Assembly: GCF_004365915.1 (NCBI RefSeq)
Contig: NZ_SODI01000001.1
Coordinates: 1,612,001 to 1,676,000, forward strand
From: Cryobacterium psychrophilum
GTDB taxonomy: Bacteria; Actinomycetota; Actinomycetes; Actinomycetales; Microbacteriaceae
Direction of reading: 5' to 3'
DNA length: 64,000 bases
Each line of letters begins with the position of its first letter. Positions within the stretch are counted from its first letter, which is position 1. The notes below the pieces were generated by a model that did not search any database, was not told the origin of the DNA, and saw only the letters and a program-made list of their open reading frames with translations. Of this stretch, positions 33,192 through 41,475 are shown in pieces. A program made the position numbers and the translations under genes.

Positions 33192-33620
33192 ATGGTTGAA
33201 TCCAACGTGCCCGCTGAGATGAGCGGGACAGGACGCGCTTTCCTCAGGATCGTCGTGTCGCTGGGGATTGGTCTCGTAGTGGGGGCATTGACCTATTACG
33301 TCACGGCAGTGGTGGCGGCCCTGCAGATCTCAGGCAATTTTACGAACAACCCTCTGATGTTGGCCACAGTCGCTATCGTCGGCGCACTCGCGGTCGCCGT
33401 TGGATGGCGCTGGCCGATCGTTGGTCTGACTGCCGGCATCGTCATCATCGCCGTCGTCGCGTGTGCCGTAACCGGACGAATGGGATGGTCTCCTTCCAAT
33501 GGTGCGCTGAATCCATACAACGCAGTGGCATTCGGCGCGATGAGCGTGGCTCCGACAATCGTCGGGGCCACGATGGTCGCCGCTTCAGCCCTGAAATTGC
33601 GCTCTCGCCGGACTCGCTAG
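33192..33620 (+). CDS. Four-TM membrane protein of unknown function
   Basis: 142 aa. Four hydrophobic helices (about 15-38, 50-68, 73-90, 108-130) and a basic C terminus. Good ribosome site GAGGAG about 7 nt before ATG. Position after the secreted protein suggests a two-gene unit. Not recognised. Confidence 0.75.
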   Translation: MVESNVPAEMSGTGRAFLRIVVSLGIGLVVGALTYYVTAVVAALQISGNFTNNPLMLATVAIVGALAVAVGWRWPIVGLTAGIVIIAVVACAVTGRMGWSPSNGALNPYNAVAFGAMSVAPTIVGATMVAASALKLRSRRTR

Positions 33621-33649
33621 GGAAACCGCGAAGGACCCAGGCTGCCAGC

Positions 33650-34126
33650 ATGACGGATAGCGATGAGCGGGGTCGATACGGACCGATCCGACGAGGACCG
33701 GTCTGCATTGAGCCCGTTCAACGCCTGCCTTTCGACATTTCCATCCTGTCAGTGACTGGTCTGGTCATCATCTGCGAACTCGATGATCCGCCTCCAGGAA
33801 ACTCCCGGCCAACCATGAGTATGAAGATCACCCAGTATTTGCGCCTCTCCGATGAATCGATGATTCGTCTCGATATGGATCGGGGAGTGTCCTCGTTCAA
33901 GCATGGGCATATCGAGGCCATCTCCTGGAAACGCTCCGCAGTCGACGTGATTTCAGAGGTCCTCACGCTGGTGCAAGCGGAAGCCTCTGTACCGGATTCA
34001 TTTCCGTGGGAACAATATACGGAGGCCGCACGGCTGAGGGGAATCGCGGTTGACGCCGAGGCACTGCGCGATCTTCCCCACACGGTGCTGCTGTCGGATG
34101 AGCTCGCCACGATCTACGAATTCTGA
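33650..34126 (+). CDS. Cytoplasmic protein of unknown function
   Basis: 158 aa from ATG 33650. No signal peptide or TM helix. A mixed beta/alpha layout (SILSVTGLVIICELDD strand, then VISEVLTLVQAEASVP helix) resembles small immunity-type proteins, but no family can be assigned. The start is uncertain because the frame is open upstream and the ribosome site is weak. Confidence 0.6.
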   Translation: MTDSDERGRYGPIRRGPVCIEPVQRLPFDISILSVTGLVIICELDDPPPGNSRPTMSMKITQYLRLSDESMIRLDMDRGVSSFKHGHIEAISWKRSAVDVISEVLTLVQAEASVPDSFPWEQYTEAARLRGIAVDAEALRDLPHTVLLSDELATIYEF

Positions 34127-34185
34127 TCGACAACGGCCACACTGCGACAGTTCTCTCGGTCCTGCAAGCTGGCGTCCCGCAAGCC

Positions 34186-34259
34186 GGACGGTCAGCGACG
34201 CAGGTCGAGCGCGAAAGTCGCCATCCCAGGGTGGAGCTCGTCGAGTGTCACAAGGGAAC
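34186..34259. repeat. 74-bp direct repeat, left copy
   Basis: Matches 36311-36384 with a single mismatch. The two copies flank the alpha/beta-hydrolase/TetR/DUF4260 cassette. On the minus strand each copy reads as the same protein C terminus (LVTLDELHPGMAT, ending LDLRR-stop), so it derives from a gene end. The remaining 34127-34458 has no gene. Confidence 0.92.
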
Positions 34260-34423
34260 CCAGTGCGGGATGCTTGCCCGAAAGATTCGGTGGCGCCTAG
34301 TTGTACTGAGTCATGACGTTGGTGACATTCGGCTGATGGGAGTTGTTCCGATGCCGGTGTGTTCGCAAGCGTTCCTGGCGATGAGGTCCAGGCCAGCGCC
34401 CAAACCGCTTCAAGAAAGAACTA

Positions 34424-34458
34424 TTGACATTAGCCCTGCGGCTAATTAGATTAGCCGC
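34424..34458 (+). promoter_or_regulatory. Leaderless promoter with overlapping operators for the hydrolase/TetR operon
   Basis: TTGACA (34424-34429), 17-bp spacer and TAGATT (34447-34452), with the ATG at 34459 only 6 nt after the -10, so the mRNA should be leaderless. Two dyads overlap it: ATTAGCC/GGCTAAT (34429-34446) and GCGGCTAAT/ATTAGCCGC (34438-34458, perfect 9-bp arms). The TetR protein encoded downstream is the likely binder. Confidence 0.88.
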
Positions 34459-35295
34459 ATGAATACTCAACACGCAACACCGCCACCAGCGACGCGATTC
34501 CTTGCCCAGCCGGAAGGCAGAATCGCATACGACATCCAGGGCGCCGGGCCGCTCGTGCTTCTCGTACCAGGCATGGGCGACCTTCGATCCACCTACCGGT
34601 TTCTCACTCCCGCCCTCGTTGCCGCCGGCTACACGGTTGCGACCACCGACCTTCGCGGCCATGGGGACAGCAGCAGCGTGTTCTCCAGCTATGGGGATGC
34701 CGTTACTGCGAGCGACCTTGTGGCGCTTCTTGACGACCTGGGGACACCGGCAGTCGTCATCGGGAACTCCATGGGGGCAGGAGCGGCGGTGATCGCCGCG
34801 GCCGATCGCCCGGAGCTTGTCAACGGCCTGGTCCTGGTGGGGCCCTTCGTCCGTGAGCCGGCATCCAACACCCCCTTCAAACGCTTGTTTCTGCGCCTGC
34901 TCATGGCGCGGCCCTGGGCTGCGGCCGCGTGGAAGGCGTACCTGCCTAAGCTTTATGTAGGAAGGCCGCCGACCGATTTCAGCCAGTACAAGAAGGACGT
35001 GATCGCGAGCATCAGGCGCCCCGGCTACACGCGGGCCTTCAGCCTGACGACGCGAACCGACCACGTCCAGGCCGGCGACAGTCTGGACCGCGTCACAGCT
35101 CCCGTCCTCATCGTCATGGGTGAGAAGGATCCCGATTTCAAGGACCCAAAGGCAGAAGCTGACTGGATCGCGCGCACGCTGCACGGTGAAGCGGTGATGG
35201 TCCCGGACGCCGGGCACTACCCCCAGTCGCAGCAACCGGAACGCACCTCGGCCGCCATCATCCGGTTCCTCAGCACCCTGAAGAACCATGCCTAG
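34459..35295 (+). CDS. Alpha/beta hydrolase
   Basis: 278 aa. GxSxG-type nucleophile elbow IGNSMGAGAA (Ser near residue 104), acid in VMGEKDPDF and His in DAGHYPQS complete the triad; oxyanion region LLVPGMGD. Ester, lactone or epoxide hydrolysis is possible; the substrate is unknown. First gene of a three-gene unit whose TetR regulator overlaps its 3' end by 8 nt, so it is probably induced by the compound it degrades. Confidence 0.93.
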   Translation: MNTQHATPPPATRFLAQPEGRIAYDIQGAGPLVLLVPGMGDLRSTYRFLTPALVAAGYTVATTDLRGHGDSSSVFSSYGDAVTASDLVALLDDLGTPAVVIGNSMGAGAAVIAAADRPELVNGLVLVGPFVREPASNTPFKRLFLRLLMARPWAAAAWKAYLPKLYVGRPPTDFSQYKKDVIASIRRPGYTRAFSLTTRTDHVQAGDSLDRVTAPVLIVMGEKDPDFKDPKAEADWIARTLHGEAVMVPDAGHYPQSQQPERTSAAIIRFLSTLKNHA

Positions 35296-35857
35296 GCCCA
35301 GACTAAACACGGCCATGGTCGTCGATCACGCCGCTCAGATGCTCGACGAACGCGGCTCAGCCGGGTTCAACCTCGCTGCTCTGGCCGAAAGCCTCGATGT
35401 GCGCATCCCGTCGCTGTACAAGCACATCGAGGGGATGCCCGGCCTTCGACGCGGCATCATGATCCAAGCCAAGGCAAGCCTCGCCCACGCCCTCGGGCAG
35501 GCGGCCATCGGACGCTCCCGAGACGACGCGATCGAGAGGATGTCGTTCGCGTACCGCCGCTGGGCGCTCGAGCACCCCGGGCAGTACCCGATGACGGTGC
35601 ACGCACCGGCACCCGGCGACGACGAAGACCTGAAGGTGTCCTCCGCGATCGCCGACGTCGTCTACAACGTCCTCGCCGGCTACGACCTCCGTGACGACGA
35701 CGCGGTAGACGCCACCCGTTTCCTCCGGTCCGCGCTGCACGGTTTTGTGGCCCTCGAGACCAGCGGCGGCTTCGAGTTGCCGGTGGACCTGGAACGCAGC
35801 TTCATGAGGCTCGTCACGAGCGTCGTCACCGCTTTGGCGAGCTGGTCCGGGTCATGA
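35288..35857 (+). CDS. TetR/AcrR-family regulator of the hydrolase cassette
   Basis: 189 aa. N-terminal helix-turn-helix at residues 5-50 (VVDHAAQMLDERGSAGFNLAALAESLDVRIPSLYKHI), with the SLYKH recognition helix. The C-terminal domain resembles the WHG type of TetR regulators. It overlaps the hydrolase gene and the next gene (ATGA). It probably binds the twin palindromes at 34429-34458. Confidence 0.93.
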   Translation: MPRPRLNTAMVVDHAAQMLDERGSAGFNLAALAESLDVRIPSLYKHIEGMPGLRRGIMIQAKASLAHALGQAAIGRSRDDAIERMSFAYRRWALEHPGQYPMTVHAPAPGDDEDLKVSSAIADVVYNVLAGYDLRDDDAVDATRFLRSALHGFVALETSGGFELPVDLERSFMRLVTSVVTALASWSGS

Positions 35858-36240
35858 AAAGGAGCGCCGCGCCCAAGGCAGAGCACCCGGCGAAGGCCCC
35901 ATCCAGTCCGGTGAGCCCTATCCACCGGGTTGAGGGTGCCGCGGTCGCTGCGTCCGCCGCGACCCTTTTCATTCTGGGGGGATTCAGCTGGTGGTGGCTG
36001 CCGGTGTTGTTCCTGGTCTTCGACCTTTCCTTCATCGGATACGCCGTCAGCAACCGGGCCGGAGCCTACGGATACAACCTCGTTCACAACTACGCGGCCC
36101 CCGCGATCCTGATCGCCGTCTATAGCCTCCTTCACGTGATCGGGATCCCGCTGTGGCCACTGGCATTCATCGCCGGATACTGGTTCTTCCACGTCGGCGC
36201 CGACCGAGCCATGGGCTACGGCCCACGGCCACCGAGATAG
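35854..36240 (+). CDS. DUF4260-family membrane protein
   Basis: 128 aa. Three to four TM helices with the DUF4260 hallmarks VFDLSFIGYAVSNRAGAYG, YNLVHNYAAPAIL and a C-terminal ADRAMGYG. Function unknown. Its start overlaps the TetR stop (ATGA), so it is the third gene of the cassette. In this context it may help with membrane partition or uptake of the hydrolase substrate (speculative). Confidence 0.88.
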   Translation: MKRSAAPKAEHPAKAPSSPVSPIHRVEGAAVAASAATLFILGGFSWWWLPVLFLVFDLSFIGYAVSNRAGAYGYNLVHNYAAPAILIAVYSLLHVIGIPLWPLAFIAGYWFFHVGADRAMGYGPRPPR

Positions 36241-36310
36241 GACGGTCCAGCACGTCTTCCAGCCGGACTTCCCGCCGAACAAGCACAGTCAGCAGGCTCT
36301 CGCTCATGCG

Positions 36311-36384
36311 GGACGGTCAGCGACGCAGGTCGAGCGCGCAAGTCGCCATCCCAGGGTGGAGCTCGTCGAGTGTCACAAGGGAAC
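36311..36384. repeat. 74-bp direct repeat, right copy
   Basis: Partner of 34186-34259, one mismatch (C for A at the position after GAGCGCG). It ends 2 bp before the stop codon of the small minus-strand membrane-protein gene. Confidence 0.92.
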
Positions 36385-36386
36385 GC

Positions 36387-36548
36387 TCAGCGAGATGGCG
36401 CCCCAGGCTTTTGAGCAGCAGCCTGCGCCTCGAGAAGTGCGACAGTCTTTTCGCTCGCATCCCGAATTCGATGAAGGGCGCCGACGATGCTGATGCTCGC
36501 GAACACGACTACGAGGATGAGCACAACGAGCAGCCAGACGGGGTCCAT
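36387..36548 (-). CDS. 53-residue single-TM membrane protein
   Basis: Starts MDPVWLLVVLILVVVFAS, one TM helix (about 4-24), then a short amphipathic helix (HRIRDASEKTVALLEAQAAA) and a basic C terminus. AAAGGA lies about 7 nt before the ATG. Small actinobacterial proteins of this shape are common but uncharacterised. The ribosome site and clean topology support it. Confidence 0.6.
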   Translation of the reverse strand: MDPVWLLVVLILVVVFASISIVGALHRIRDASEKTVALLEAQAAAQKPGAPSR

Positions 36549-36595
36549 GTCCCTATCCTTTCAGTAGCTCCTACCTGCGCCCGCAGGTGGAACGG

Positions 36596-37123
36596 CTATC
36601 GGACGCCGGCAGGATTCAGCTCCCATCGAATCTCGCCCTGTTGAATCGTGCTCGTTGGGTTGAGACCCTGATGTTTTGCAACCGCCACCGAGGCCCGATG
36701 CTGAGGGTGAACGAAAGCGCCGAGGGAGTCGACGCCGTGTTCCCGCAACCATCGGATCATTCCGCGCGTCGCTTCGGTAGCCACACCATTTCCTTGGGCT
36801 CGTGGTGCCACGACCCACTCAATATCGGCGCTGAGCCTCCCTGCGTCTTCTTCAACGGTGGCCTGAACAAAACCGACCAGCGCGCCGGAAGCATTATCTC
36901 GGATGACCCAGTTGAGCCACCACTGCGATCCGTCGTCCGACTCACCAACTGATTGGGCGGTGTAACGCCGGACCAGCCCTTCGAGAGTGGGCGGCTCTCC
37001 GCCGATGAACTCATAGAGCGATGGGTCAGCTAGTACGACGACCATCTCTGGAGCATGGTTGACGGAAACCGGTTCCAACGCGAACCGTTCCGTTTCCACC
37101 CGCTGGGGCGCTGGCCACACCAT
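36596..37123 (-). CDS. GNAT-family acetyltransferase (RimJ/RimL-like)
   Basis: 175 aa. N-terminal VETERFALEPVSVNHAPEM and motif A IEWVVAPRAQGNGVATEATRGMI with PQHRASVAVAKHQGL are typical of the RimJ/RimL-type GNATs that acetylate protein N termini or small amines. Upstream of the 53-residue gene on the same strand, 47 bp apart. Substrate unknown. Confidence 0.92.
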   Translation of the reverse strand: MVWPAPQRVETERFALEPVSVNHAPEMVVVLADPSLYEFIGGEPPTLEGLVRRYTAQSVGESDDGSQWWLNWVIRDNASGALVGFVQATVEEDAGRLSADIEWVVAPRAQGNGVATEATRGMIRWLREHGVDSLGAFVHPQHRASVAVAKHQGLNPTSTIQQGEIRWELNPAGVR

Positions 37124-37283
37124 TGCTCCAGTCTTCCACCGACAGTCGTGCTATCGCCCGCATGCCGAACCTCTGCTGGCACACATTCCGGCATTGATCG
37201 GATGCCATTTTGTCCATTGCCTTGATCGATGACCTTCAACCAGGAAAGGCCGCTTTGTAAAGCGGGGCGCTAGAGTCTCGGTC

Positions 37284-37766
37284 ATGTCTGTTTCCGACCA
37301 TCCCCTGATCCCCGACACAGAGATTCGACTTTCCGTACTGCTCAACCGAATCCACGTGCTCGGCAAGGTCGAGGGAGTAACAGTTGTTGCCGAACGGGTC
37401 GATTTAACAGAGGAGCGAGTGTGGCTGCACGCGCGCGCCGTGCCGAACAGCTCGACTGAGCAGCTGACCACTGAGTTCTGGAGTGCCGGCCAGCGCTGGC
37501 GCCACGTGCAACAGACACAAGGTTGGGAAGCCGCAGGGGAACCGCCGCGAGGGCCTGGTGAAATGATGACCCGCATCGAGGTCACGCTGACCAAAAATGG
37601 TCCGGGAGTGAACTTTGATCGCCAACTCTCGGTTGGGGGATCAGGGACCGAATGGTCAATTGAATGGTCGTGGCCGAGACCCAACGGCGGCTCGGTGACA
37701 TTTATCGGAACATCACCGGAGGCAGGAGACACCGAACTCATCGTCGAGATGCCATCGCCCAAGTAA
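37284..37766 (+). CDS. Cytoplasmic protein of unknown function
   Basis: 160 aa, no signal or TM helix. Mostly beta-strand pattern with conserved-looking Trp residues (TTEFWSAGQRWRHV, EWSIEWSWPRP). TAGAGT ends 7 nt before the ATG, suggesting a leaderless mRNA. No family recognised. Confidence 0.65.
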   Translation: MSVSDHPLIPDTEIRLSVLLNRIHVLGKVEGVTVVAERVDLTEERVWLHARAVPNSSTEQLTTEFWSAGQRWRHVQQTQGWEAAGEPPRGPGEMMTRIEVTLTKNGPGVNFDRQLSVGGSGTEWSIEWSWPRPNGGSVTFIGTSPEAGDTELIVEMPSPK

Positions 37767-37980
37767 GTCCCAACACCTGAACTCCGGACGCGGACGCCCG
37801 CAAGTGGAACCTCCTGCGGGCTCATAGGAGTCGCGGATCAAGTTCGAGCAGCGGAATAAAGGATTTCCGGCATAGGGAAGGGGGTCTCCCAACCCTATTT
37901 TGGGGGGTGGCGTCGGTTCGCCGGGCGCCCATATGATCCGACTAGTCGCTGGGGACTGGGCGGCGATCTCAAAACGGGGG

Positions 37981-39289
37981 TTGAAACGTGCAAGGTCGCA
38001 AACGGGTCTTCGTCGAAGGTGACCTTGCCGTTCTCTCTCGACTTCTACGGACAGACCTACGACGGACTGTACGTCAACAACAACGGCGACGTCTCCTTCG
38101 GCGCTCCGTTGAGCACATACACGCCCTTCGGACTCGCGTCTGCAAGCGTCCCTCTCATCGCTCCCTTCTTTGCTGATGTAGATACCGGAGGCAGCGGTTC
38201 GCAGCCTGTCCAGTACGGCTATGGGGAAACAACATACGAGGGACGCCCTGCCTTCTGCGTGAACTGGCTCAACGTTGGATACTTCTCCAACCATTTCGAC
38301 AAACTCAACTCCTTCCAGCTTCTCCTGGTCTCCCGGCAGGACAAGGCTGTTGGAGCATTCGACATTGTCTTCAACTACGACACCATCAATTGGGAAACCG
38401 GCGACGCCAGTGGAGGTAGCGAAGGACTTGGGGGCGTCTCCGCCCGCGTCGGTTTCACCGCCGGTACCGGCCAAGACGGAACTTTCACCGAGTTTGCCGG
38501 CTCCGGTACGCCCGGCGTCTTCCTGGACGGCGGGCCGACGCCATTGAACGTCGGCCAGCAAGATAGCTCCGTCAGGGGCAGATACATCTTCTCGGTTCGA
38601 AACGGAGGGACGCTGGTCAACGGATACGTCGCACTAGGCGACTCGTACCAGAGCGGCGAAGGAACCTTTGACTACATCGACGGGACGAACGTCGATGGGA
38701 TCAATCAGTGCCACCGCTCTGACTTCGCTTACCCGAGCCTCCTTGTGGATCAGGGCGTCGTCAAACTTGATCTGGACTTCCGGGCCTGTTCCGGCGCGAC
38801 CGTGAGTACGATGCTCATCCCAAGCAGCACGAGTGGTCCGCCGTGGAATGACGGCATCGCACAGGTAAACGCCCTCGACACTTCGACTCGACTGGTCACT
38901 GTCGGCATCATCGGCAACGACCTCGGCTTCGGCGATTTCATCACGAAGTGCGTGACATTGAGCCTGACGACAAGCAAGACATGCGAGAACGAGCTTGGCT
39001 CGAGCTTGAAAGGCCAGCTCACCTCCCTTGAATCAGGCGCGCTGAAGAAGTCCCTGATCGAGCTGTACCGGCTCATCCGGGCCAAAGCGCCAAACGCGCG
39101 TGTCGTCGTCGTGTCCTACCCACACTTCTTTCCCGAGTTCAACAAGGAGAAGAACTGCGGCCTCATCTACCGAACCAGCGATCAAACATGGATGAATTCT
39201 GCGGTAGACCGTGCGGACACTGCGATCGGAGTTGCGGCACGTAGCGCTGGATTCGAGTACGCGAATACGGAAGATGTCAACCTTTATGA
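37981..39289 (+). pseudogene. Nidogen-like plus SGNH-hydrolase secreted protein, broken at both ends
   Basis: From about 38019 the frame encodes a nidogen-type extracellular domain (TLPFSLDFYGQTY, LYVNNNGDVSFG, LIAPFFADVD) to about residue 195, then an SGNH/GDSL hydrolase with block I VALGDSYQSGEG (Ser209) and block III GIIGNDLGF. The expected signal peptide is absent. Instead a TTG-initiated start MKRARSQTGLRRR (37981, GGGGG upstream) ends at a TGA exactly where the nidogen frame begins, suggesting a deletion that fused the two out of frame. The 3' end is cut by the IS3 element near 39290, losing the DxxH block V. Probably inactive. Confidence 0.75.
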
Positions 39290-39480
39290 GTCAGTTTCTT
39301 TAGCCGGTCATTGAGTTCGTTCCTTCCTTTTCGGGTTCGTTGATCCACGTCGTCGTCGGGAATGTTGGCGGCTGCGGGAGCTTCCGAACGAAGCGTTCAG
39401 GGTGCGTGGCATAGGCGGTCCTGAGAACGCGGGCACGAGCGTGCTGGATGGCGGGTGCGCGGCCGTGGTGAACGTTGAAC
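39290..39480 (-). pseudogene. C-terminal piece of an IS3-family transposase (OrfB) and IS end
   Basis: On the minus strand: PFNVHHGRAPAIQHARARV, then RTAYATHPERFVRKLPQPP and TTTWINEP, ending at TAA 39300-39302. This is the end of an IS3-family OrfB. It continues exactly the fragment at 45575-46016; the IS21 element lies between them. Sequence starting TGAGTCAGTTTC at about 39289 is probably the IS3 terminal repeat and marks the cut in the SGNH gene. Confidence 0.85.
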
Positions 39481-39485
39481 GGGGT

Positions 39486-39531
39486 TGGCGAGTAGCGCTT
39501 GGTGGTAGCGGCAGTCCGGCGAGTTGGTAGC
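39486..39531. repeat. IS21 left terminal inverted repeat
   Basis: 46 bp matching the complement of 45524-45569 with two mismatches. Contains TGGTAGCG and GAGTTGGTAGC, internal repeats of the type recognised by IstA. Confidence 0.92.
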
Positions 39532-39630
39532 ACGTTTCCGGGAACACGGTAGCGCCGCCGGGCGGTGTACTGCTCTGCTGTGGAAGGACAACGCATACGG
39601 CGTTGTCGTTTCATTGCTAAGGGCGGGTTC

Positions 39631-40374
39631 ATGGCGGACTATCGAAAAATATTGGGACTGTTGCTGGAAGGGCGCAGTTACCGCGAGGTTGTCGAGATCG
39701 CGGGGTGCTCGCATCGCGACGTGGCCCGGGTCCGGCAGGAGGTCCAGGAGCGGGGTCTGACCTCGGCGGTCGCGATCACCGACGCTGACGTCGCGGAATG
39801 GTTCCCGGACGGGCGCCGGAAAGTGTCGGAAGAGTACGACCAGCCCGACCTCTCGCGGGTGCTGGCCTCGATGAAAGCGAACCGGCACTTCACGTTGCTG
39901 TTGGCCTGGCGCCGATACGTCGACACCAAAGACGCGGGAAAGAAGTACGGGTATTCGCAGTTCTGCGCCCTGTTCACCGACTACCTCCGCAGCCACGATC
40001 TGGTGGCGGTACTCCGCCACGAGCCGGGCCGGGCGATGCTGGTGGACTGGGCCGGCGACACGATGGATGTCGTCGACACCATCACCGGCGAGGTGGTCCG
40101 GGCAATCTTGTTCGTCGCGGTGCTGCCATTCTCGGGGCTGATGTTCTGCCGCGCCTACGCGGACATGAAGTCCCCGGCCTGGCTCGACGCCCACGTTCAA
40201 GCGTTCGCGTTCTTCGGCGGCGTGACGCAGATTATCGTGCCGGACAACCCGACGACCTCCACGCACCAAACTCATAAGGGCGACGCGGAGCGGGTCGTGA
40301 ACGCCCGATATCAGCAGCTCGCAGACCATTACCAGACTGCAATTGTCCCGGCCAGAGTGAAAAAACCGCGCGAC
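39631..40374 (+). pseudogene. istA: istA, N-terminal part (interrupted by the RIT element)
   Basis: 248 codons from ATG 39631. Helix-turn-helix YREVVEIAGCSHRDVARVRQEV, then the first two DDE residues: Asp in LVDWAGDTMDVVD and Asp in IIVPDNPTT. It stops being istA at KKPRD (40374), immediately before the conserved DKASAE segment that carries the catalytic Glu, which lies on the second part. Precise loss of 40375-43849 would restore a 531-residue IstA. Confidence 0.93.
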
Positions 40375-40456
40375 TATCCCGAGGATTTTGTTATCCCGAG
40401 TTCTGGCCGTGAGGCCTGTGCGTTGGCGGCCTGAGCGACCATTTCCTCGGGATAAT
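40369..40456. repeat. RIT left terminal inverted repeat
   Basis: 88 bp, 79 of which match the complement of 43734-43821. The outer 32 bp and inner 22-bp and 16-bp blocks are perfect. Contains three TTATCCCGA-like boxes (at 40375, 40391 and, inverted, 40446). Confidence 0.9.
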
Positions 40457-41475
40457 CATTTCAGGCCAGCGAGTTGGAGGATGAGATCGTCGCCTCCCGT
40501 CCAAAGCGGTGCGAGCTCGGGGTTGGCGCTGCCGGCTTTCTGGATCGCTTGACGCACCATCTCGTTATCCGCTGACGCGTAGATACTCGTGGTCGCGATG
40601 TTGGCGTGGCCGAGGAACTCCTTGATATGGGGAAGAGGAACCCCGGCGCGCAGCATCTGCATCGCGCGGGCGTGCCGCAGCTGGTGGGCATGGATCTTCT
40701 CCGGGACCTCCGGACATTCCTGTTGTGCGATCGCGGCGTGTTTGTTGAGCAGGTAGGTGATGTTGTCCTGGCTCATCTGCTGTCGGTGGCCCGCCCGGAT
40801 TGTGAAGAACAACGGGGAAGCTGCTTCGGGGGTGCCGGGATGGAACTCGGCCAGATACTGCTCCAGGTGGCGCGCAGTTTTATCCATCAGGGGAACAGTT
40901 CTGATCTTGTGGCCTTTGCCGGTCAGCGTCACCCGGGCGGCGCCGACTGTGGTGTCGATATCGGCCGGAGTCAGATCCAGCATTTCCTGGATCCGTGCTG
41001 CGGCGTCAAACATGAGCAGGATTAGAGTCGTGTCTCGCCTGCCCCGGTTGGTGTTCTGTCCGGGCGCGCGGATCAACGCGTCGACGGCAGGCATACTCAA
41101 CCCATCCGGTGCCCGCGCGGGTATTCGGGCGGGTTTGACCTGTCGGACGCCTAACCAGATCGACACCAGCGCCGGATCCTCGCCAGCGCAATAGGACAGG
41201 AACGACTTGATCGCGGCAAGGCGTTGGTTCGCCGAGGACACGCTCAGATGCTGGGTGTCGAGCAGCCAGGTGAAAAAGGCGGTGATGGTGGCGCGGTCGA
41301 TCGCCTCGAAGCTGACCTCCGCGAGGGTGAGGTGCTGGGTTTCGCGCAGGAAGTCCAGCAGCGTGTTTAGCGCCGTTTTATAGGAGCGGATGGTGTGCGG
41401 GCTGAGCCGGCGGGCCCGCGGCAGATGGATAGTCAGCCATGCACGGACCAGGGCGAAGAACTCAACGGAGGCCAT
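40456..41475 (-). CDS. ritC: RIT tyrosine recombinase C
   Basis: 339 aa, third gene of the trio. SAM-like N-terminal core-binding domain (RAWLTIHLPRARRLSPHTIRSY) and catalytic domain with Arg in MFDAAARIQEMLDLTP, HAHQLRHARAMQML (HxLRH), LGHANIATTSIY with nucleophile Tyr. All catalytic residues appear present. Its start overlaps the ritB stop by 14 nt. The stop codon lies at the inner edge of the left inverted repeat. Confidence 0.92.
   Translation of the reverse strand: MASVEFFALVRAWLTIHLPRARRLSPHTIRSYKTALNTLLDFLRETQHLTLAEVSFEAIDRATITAFFTWLLDTQHLSVSSANQRLAAIKSFLSYCAGEDPALVSIWLGVRQVKPARIPARAPDGLSMPAVDALIRAPGQNTNRGRRDTTLILLMFDAAARIQEMLDLTPADIDTTVGAARVTLTGKGHKIRTVPLMDKTARHLEQYLAEFHPGTPEAASPLFFTIRAGHRQQMSQDNITYLLNKHAAIAQQECPEVPEKIHAHQLRHARAMQMLRAGVPLPHIKEFLGHANIATTSIYASADNEMVRQAIQKAGSANPELAPLWTGGDDLILQLAGLK

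Noticed and set aside
39315..39630. Candidate gene on the minus strand upstream of istA
   Set aside because: The left part is the IS3 OrfB C terminus; the right part is the IS21 inverted repeat and leader.
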